From Enhydrobacter aerosaccus (GTDB taxonomy: Bacteria; Pseudomonadota; Alphaproteobacteria; Reyranellales; Reyranellaceae), in the NCBI GenBank assembly GCA_903832005.1, contig CAIKZO010000065.1, positions 1-64,000 on the forward strand: DNA of 64,000 bases, in the 5' to 3' direction. A program made the translations under genes and the position numbers. The notes beneath the pieces are model-generated. The model did not search any database and was not told the origin of the DNA. It saw only the letters and a program-made list of their open reading frames with translations. Shown piece after piece: positions 61,542-64,000 of the stretch (positions within the stretch are counted from its first letter, which is position 1; each line of letters begins with the position of its first letter).

Positions 61542-61599
61542 GCTGAGGGTCGCCAACGCGACGTAGGCTGAGAGTCGCCAGCGCGACGTAGGCCGAGAA
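61525..61599 (+). repeat. Three tandem 25-bp repeats
   Basis: Units at 61525-61549, 61550-61574 and 61575-61599 share GTCGCCARCGCGACGTARGC plus TGAGG/A. The first has two changes (AATGCG) and includes the stop codon of the ATP-grasp gene at 61539-61541. Each unit holds the small inverted repeat GTCGC-CAAC-GCGAC, so the array can form three short hairpins in a row. It ends 22 bp before the GTG of the next gene. Confidence 0.85.
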
Positions 61600-61621
61600 A
61601 CGAGTCGAGGAAGGCACGGGC

Positions 61622-62410
61622 GTGACACAACAGGACAACTGGGGTTGGCGGGCCAGGATCGGCTTGTTCATCGTGGGCAACGAAGTGGTGCCCGAGGCCG
61701 AGTGGGGCGCGATGGCGCCCCACGGAGTCTCGATCCATGCCGCTCGCGTGACGGCGAAGTCGCCGTGGGCAACCTGGAAGACCGACAGGAACAGTGTCGA
61801 TCTCTCCGACGATCTGGCGCGCGGCGCCCGGCAATTCGCCGGCATGCGTCTGGCGGCCGCCGTGCTGGGCCATACCTCGAGCAGCGTGATGGGCGGCAAG
61901 GGCTGGGACGACGTCACCGCCAAGGCACTCGCCCTCGTTATCGGCGGCGACGCGCTCGTGACGACCAACGGCCTCGATACGATGGCCGCGCTCCGGGCTT
62001 CGCAGGTGAAGCGTCCCTTTCTCGTCCTGCCGGCCTGGTACGGTGACAGCGCGGTGAAGGCTGCCGTCGATTACTACACCGACCACGGCTTTACCCCGGC
62101 CGGCGCGCTGCGCATGGATCCCGGTCGCACGTGGCGCGACCTGCCGCCGGGCGATCTCTATACTCACTTCATGCATGTCGAGCAGGAGATCGAACCGCTC
62201 TATGCGCAGATCCGTGCCGCCTGCCCTGCCGATGCCGATGGTGTGCTGATCTGTGGCACCGGCTTCCGCTGCGTCGGCATCCTCGAAACGCTGGAGCAGG
62301 ACCTGGGACGGCCGGTGATCTCGGCCAACCAGGCGAGCCTGTGGCATTGCCTGCGGCGGTCTGGCGTGCGGGAGGCGGTGTCCGGGTACGGTAACTTGTT
62401 CCGGTTATGA
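61622..62410 (+). CDS. Maleate isomerase / arylmalonate-decarboxylase superfamily protein with altered active site
   Basis: A 262-residue protein of the Asp/Glu racemase superfamily. RIGLFIVGNEVVPEAEWG at the N-terminus and the C-terminal RPVISANQASLWHCLRRSGV match maleate cis-trans isomerases. The first catalytic Cys of the family (in a CTSxS motif) is His84 here (LGHTSSS). The second (SCTNLR) is replaced by Gly202, with Cys201 one residue earlier and Cys207 later (ICGTGFRCVG). It is probably not a standard maleate isomerase. The start is GTG at 61622; the next gene overlaps by 4 bp. Confidence 0.7.
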   Translation: MTQQDNWGWRARIGLFIVGNEVVPEAEWGAMAPHGVSIHAARVTAKSPWATWKTDRNSVDLSDDLARGARQFAGMRLAAAVLGHTSSSVMGGKGWDDVTAKALALVIGGDALVTTNGLDTMAALRASQVKRPFLVLPAWYGDSAVKAAVDYYTDHGFTPAGALRMDPGRTWRDLPPGDLYTHFMHVEQEIEPLYAQIRAACPADADGVLICGTGFRCVGILETLEQDLGRPVISANQASLWHCLRRSGVREAVSGYGNLFRL

Positions 62411-63822
62411 AAGAGCGGATGAGTCGTTCCATCACACCATACTCAATCGCCATCGTCGGTGCCGGTTTCACCGGCACCATGCTGGCAGTACACCTGATCG
62501 AGCTGACGGATAGACCTTTGCAGATCTTCCTGTTCGATCGCGCGGCGGCGTTCGGCAATGGCGCTGCCTATTCGACACCGAACGCCAGGCATCTCCTGAA
62601 CGTCCGCGTCGAGAACATGAGCGCCTACGACTCGGACCCCGGTCACTTCGTTCGATGGCTCGACGCCAGGGAAACGGCCAGAGGAACTGACAGCGTCAGC
62701 AACCCGTCGCTGCGGACATTCGTCTCGCGCGGCCTTTATGGCGACTATCTCCGCGATACATTCGAGACCGCCCGACAGAAAGCCGCCGCCCTTGCAACGG
62801 TCGTCAACGTCAACGCCGAGATCGCACACCTCAAGATCGAGGGCGAGCGGGTCGAACTGACAACAGCGGATGGCGAGCGTTTCGACGTCGATGGCGCCAT
62901 GCTGTGCCTCGGCAACTTCCCGCCTGCCCTCAGTTTCGACGCCGACTTTTCAACCAAGGACAGCCGGCGCTACATCTCGAATCCCTGGCACATGGAAGCC
63001 TACGACCGGATCGGGGCCGACGACTCTGTCGTCATCTTCGGCACCGGCCTGTCGATGATCGATGTCGCCCTGGAACTCCATTCGCGCCATCACCGCGGCC
63101 GGATCACGGCAGTCTCCCGTCGCGGCTTCCTGCCGATCTCGCATCAGGCGGCCACGCCCTACCCCTCGTTCCTGGACAAGGATTACCTTCCGGCCTCGGC
63201 GCGAGACGCGCTCAGGATCGTTCGGCAGGAAGTCGCCAAGGCCGCGGAGAGCGGCCTGAACTGGCGCAGCGTGATCGACTCGCTGCGGCCACATACCCAG
63301 TCCTTGTGGCGCAATCTTCCCCTCGAGGAACGGCGACGTTTTCTGCGGCATGTGCGGCCATATTGGGAAATCCATCGCCATCGCATCGCACCCGTCGTCG
63401 CCACCGAACTCGACGCGTTGCAGCGCTCGGGGCAACTGGCGGTCGTCGCGGGCCGCATGACCGGCCTCAACGCCGGCGACGACGCATTCGCCATCGATAT
63501 CCGGCGCAAGGGCACCGACGACATTCACACCGTCCGCGGCACCTGGTTGATCAATTGCTCGGGACCGCAAATCGCCTACGACCTCATTCGCGACCCGTTG
63601 ATCAGGTCCCTCCTGGACTCAGGCCAGGCAAGGCCCGATTCGCTCCGGCTCGGCTTCGACGTGACCGACGACTATCGCCTGATCGGCAAGGACGGCGCGG
63701 CCGCAGCCGCGCTGTTCGCCATCGGCCCACCGATCCGCGGCAATCTCTGGGAGACCACGGCGGTGCCCGACATCCGCAAGCAGTGCGAAACACTGGCGCG
63801 TCAGATCGTTGGCTTGAAGTAG
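62407..63822 (+). CDS. FAD/NAD(P)-binding protein (COG4529/YdhS-like)
   Basis: A 471-residue flavoprotein. The N-terminal FAD motif is SIAIVGAGFTGTMLAVHLIE and it shows YSTPNARHLLNVRVENMSAY, the COG4529 signature, with the second dinucleotide motif VVIFGTGLSMIDVALELHSR at about 218-237. The C-terminal third contains WLINCSGPQIAY and LFAIGPPIRGNLWETTAVPD. The family is thought to be an uncharacterised oxidoreductase of amino-acid or hydroxylamine derivatives. The ATG at 62407 overlaps the upstream stop (ATGA); 62419 is an alternative with a nearby GAAAGAG. Confidence 0.88.
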   Translation: MKERMSRSITPYSIAIVGAGFTGTMLAVHLIELTDRPLQIFLFDRAAAFGNGAAYSTPNARHLLNVRVENMSAYDSDPGHFVRWLDARETARGTDSVSNPSLRTFVSRGLYGDYLRDTFETARQKAAALATVVNVNAEIAHLKIEGERVELTTADGERFDVDGAMLCLGNFPPALSFDADFSTKDSRRYISNPWHMEAYDRIGADDSVVIFGTGLSMIDVALELHSRHHRGRITAVSRRGFLPISHQAATPYPSFLDKDYLPASARDALRIVRQEVAKAAESGLNWRSVIDSLRPHTQSLWRNLPLEERRRFLRHVRPYWEIHRHRIAPVVATELDALQRSGQLAVVAGRMTGLNAGDDAFAIDIRRKGTDDIHTVRGTWLINCSGPQIAYDLIRDPLIRSLLDSGQARPDSLRLGFDVTDDYRLIGKDGAAAAALFAIGPPIRGNLWETTAVPDIRKQCETLARQIVGLK

Positions 63823-63845
63823 TCTCTCCCCTGAGGAGACAAACG

Positions 63846-64000
63846 ATGAAGCTCGGCATTCCCGTCTATGAAGGCGTCGACCTGCTCGATGTCGCCGGCC
63901 CCTACGAGATGTTCAAATGGGTCGACCCGAGCAAGAAGCTCGACACCGTGATCCTTTCCGCCGACGGCGGCACGGTGACGACGGGGAACGGCCTGCAGTT
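63846..64000 (+). CDS. DJ-1/PfpI family protein, truncated by the window end
   Basis: The first 51 codons of a gene that continues beyond the window. The N-terminus KLGIPVYEGVDLLDVAGPYE, then FKWVDPSKKLDTVIL, matches the start of DJ-1/PfpI proteins, whose beta-alpha-beta fold carries a catalytic Cys later in the chain. The ATG at 63846 is preceded by GAGGAG at about 63833-63838. It follows the FAD protein gene by 23 bp and is probably in the same operon. Its activity cannot be judged without the rest. Confidence 0.8.
   Translation, partial: MKLGIPVYEGVDLLDVAGPYEMFKWVDPSKKLDTVILSADGGTVTTGNGLQ

Noticed and set aside
1..64000. CRISPR arrays, rRNA operons, prophage or transposase genes
   Set aside because: No regularly spaced repeats with unique spacers, no rRNA sequence, and no integrase, transposase or phage structural gene were recognised.

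Overview
The window reads as a chromosomal segment of a high-GC alphaproteobacterium. Evidence includes the ffh-rpsP-rimM-trmD-rplS-leuC block, a gpsA-tsaD/hemC block, tsaD divergent from hemC, a bactofilin/M23 pair, a cytochrome c of the membrane-anchored CycM type, and two Bug/TctC tricarboxylate-transport receptors. The mix of housekeeping genes with many CoA-ester, receptor and oxygenase genes fits a soil or water heterotroph such as Reyranella or a related Rhodospirillales-like lineage. That placement is an inference from gene content; no marker was compared with a database.

Layout. 1-2.3 kb: tRNA-Arg(CCU), a small membrane protein, and a bactofilin whose gene overlaps an M23 peptidase gene. 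2.5-8.9 kb: a GntR regulator divergent from a CoA-ester catabolic operon (two acyl-CoA dehydrogenase subunits, enoyl-CoA hydratase, two periplasmic receptors), then a NUDIX hydrolase. 8.9-14.4 kb: arfB, gshB, a SirB1-like protein, yraN, rsmI, a divergent LpoA-like lipoprotein and a HAD phosphatase. 14.5-21.2 kb: an arsenic island of two convergent operons, each led by its own arsR. One carries a flavoprotein and two MFS transporters; the other carries two unrelated arsenate reductases and Acr3. 21.2-31.9 kb: small Fe-S and DUF6489 proteins, a diaminopropionate ammonia-lyase-like enzyme, an orphan BrnA-like antitoxin, palindromic intergenic repeats, a creatininase-family protein, a DMT exporter, EVE, gpsA, a 2OG oxygenase, tsaD, hemC, tusA, pgk and an amidohydrolase. 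31.9-38.7 kb: a NUDIX hydrolase, a Rieske oxygenase, a complete Fe3+/putrescine-type ABC importer and an IclR regulator. 38.7-43.3 kb: yciB-ftsY-dapF, a GT8-like protein, an HCCA isomerase and a CPBP protease. 43.4-50.9 kb: ffh, rpsP, rimM, trmD, rplS, leuC, an RDD protein, leuD, leuB. 50.9-54.5 kb: a methyltransferase, and an ECF sigma/anti-sigma pair divergent from a Tat-exported metallophosphoesterase and a CuA-type cupredoxin. 54.6-64 kb: a sugar isomerase, PhzF, GST, rpe, pheA, cytochrome c, a hisN-like phosphatase, an unassigned ATP-grasp protein, a maleate-isomerase-fold protein with altered catalytic positions, a FAD protein, and the start of a DJ-1/PfpI gene.

The most distinctive points are four. 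(1) The two divergent promoters between the ECF sigma gene and the phosphoesterase/cupredoxin operon share the element GGGAATA-N16-GGTA(T/G)TG with the same geometry, which defines a likely private regulon. (2) In the two-operon arsenic island both arsR genes appear to be leaderless, or nearly so, with operator-like inverted repeats at their promoters. (3) The 60.5-62.4 kb genes include an enzyme in which both expected catalytic cysteines are changed, preceded by three tandem 25-bp hairpin repeats that begin inside the stop region of an ATP-grasp gene. (4) Several palindromic intergenic elements look like dispersed repeats. Gene starts were adjusted by eye from ribosome-binding sites and overlaps.
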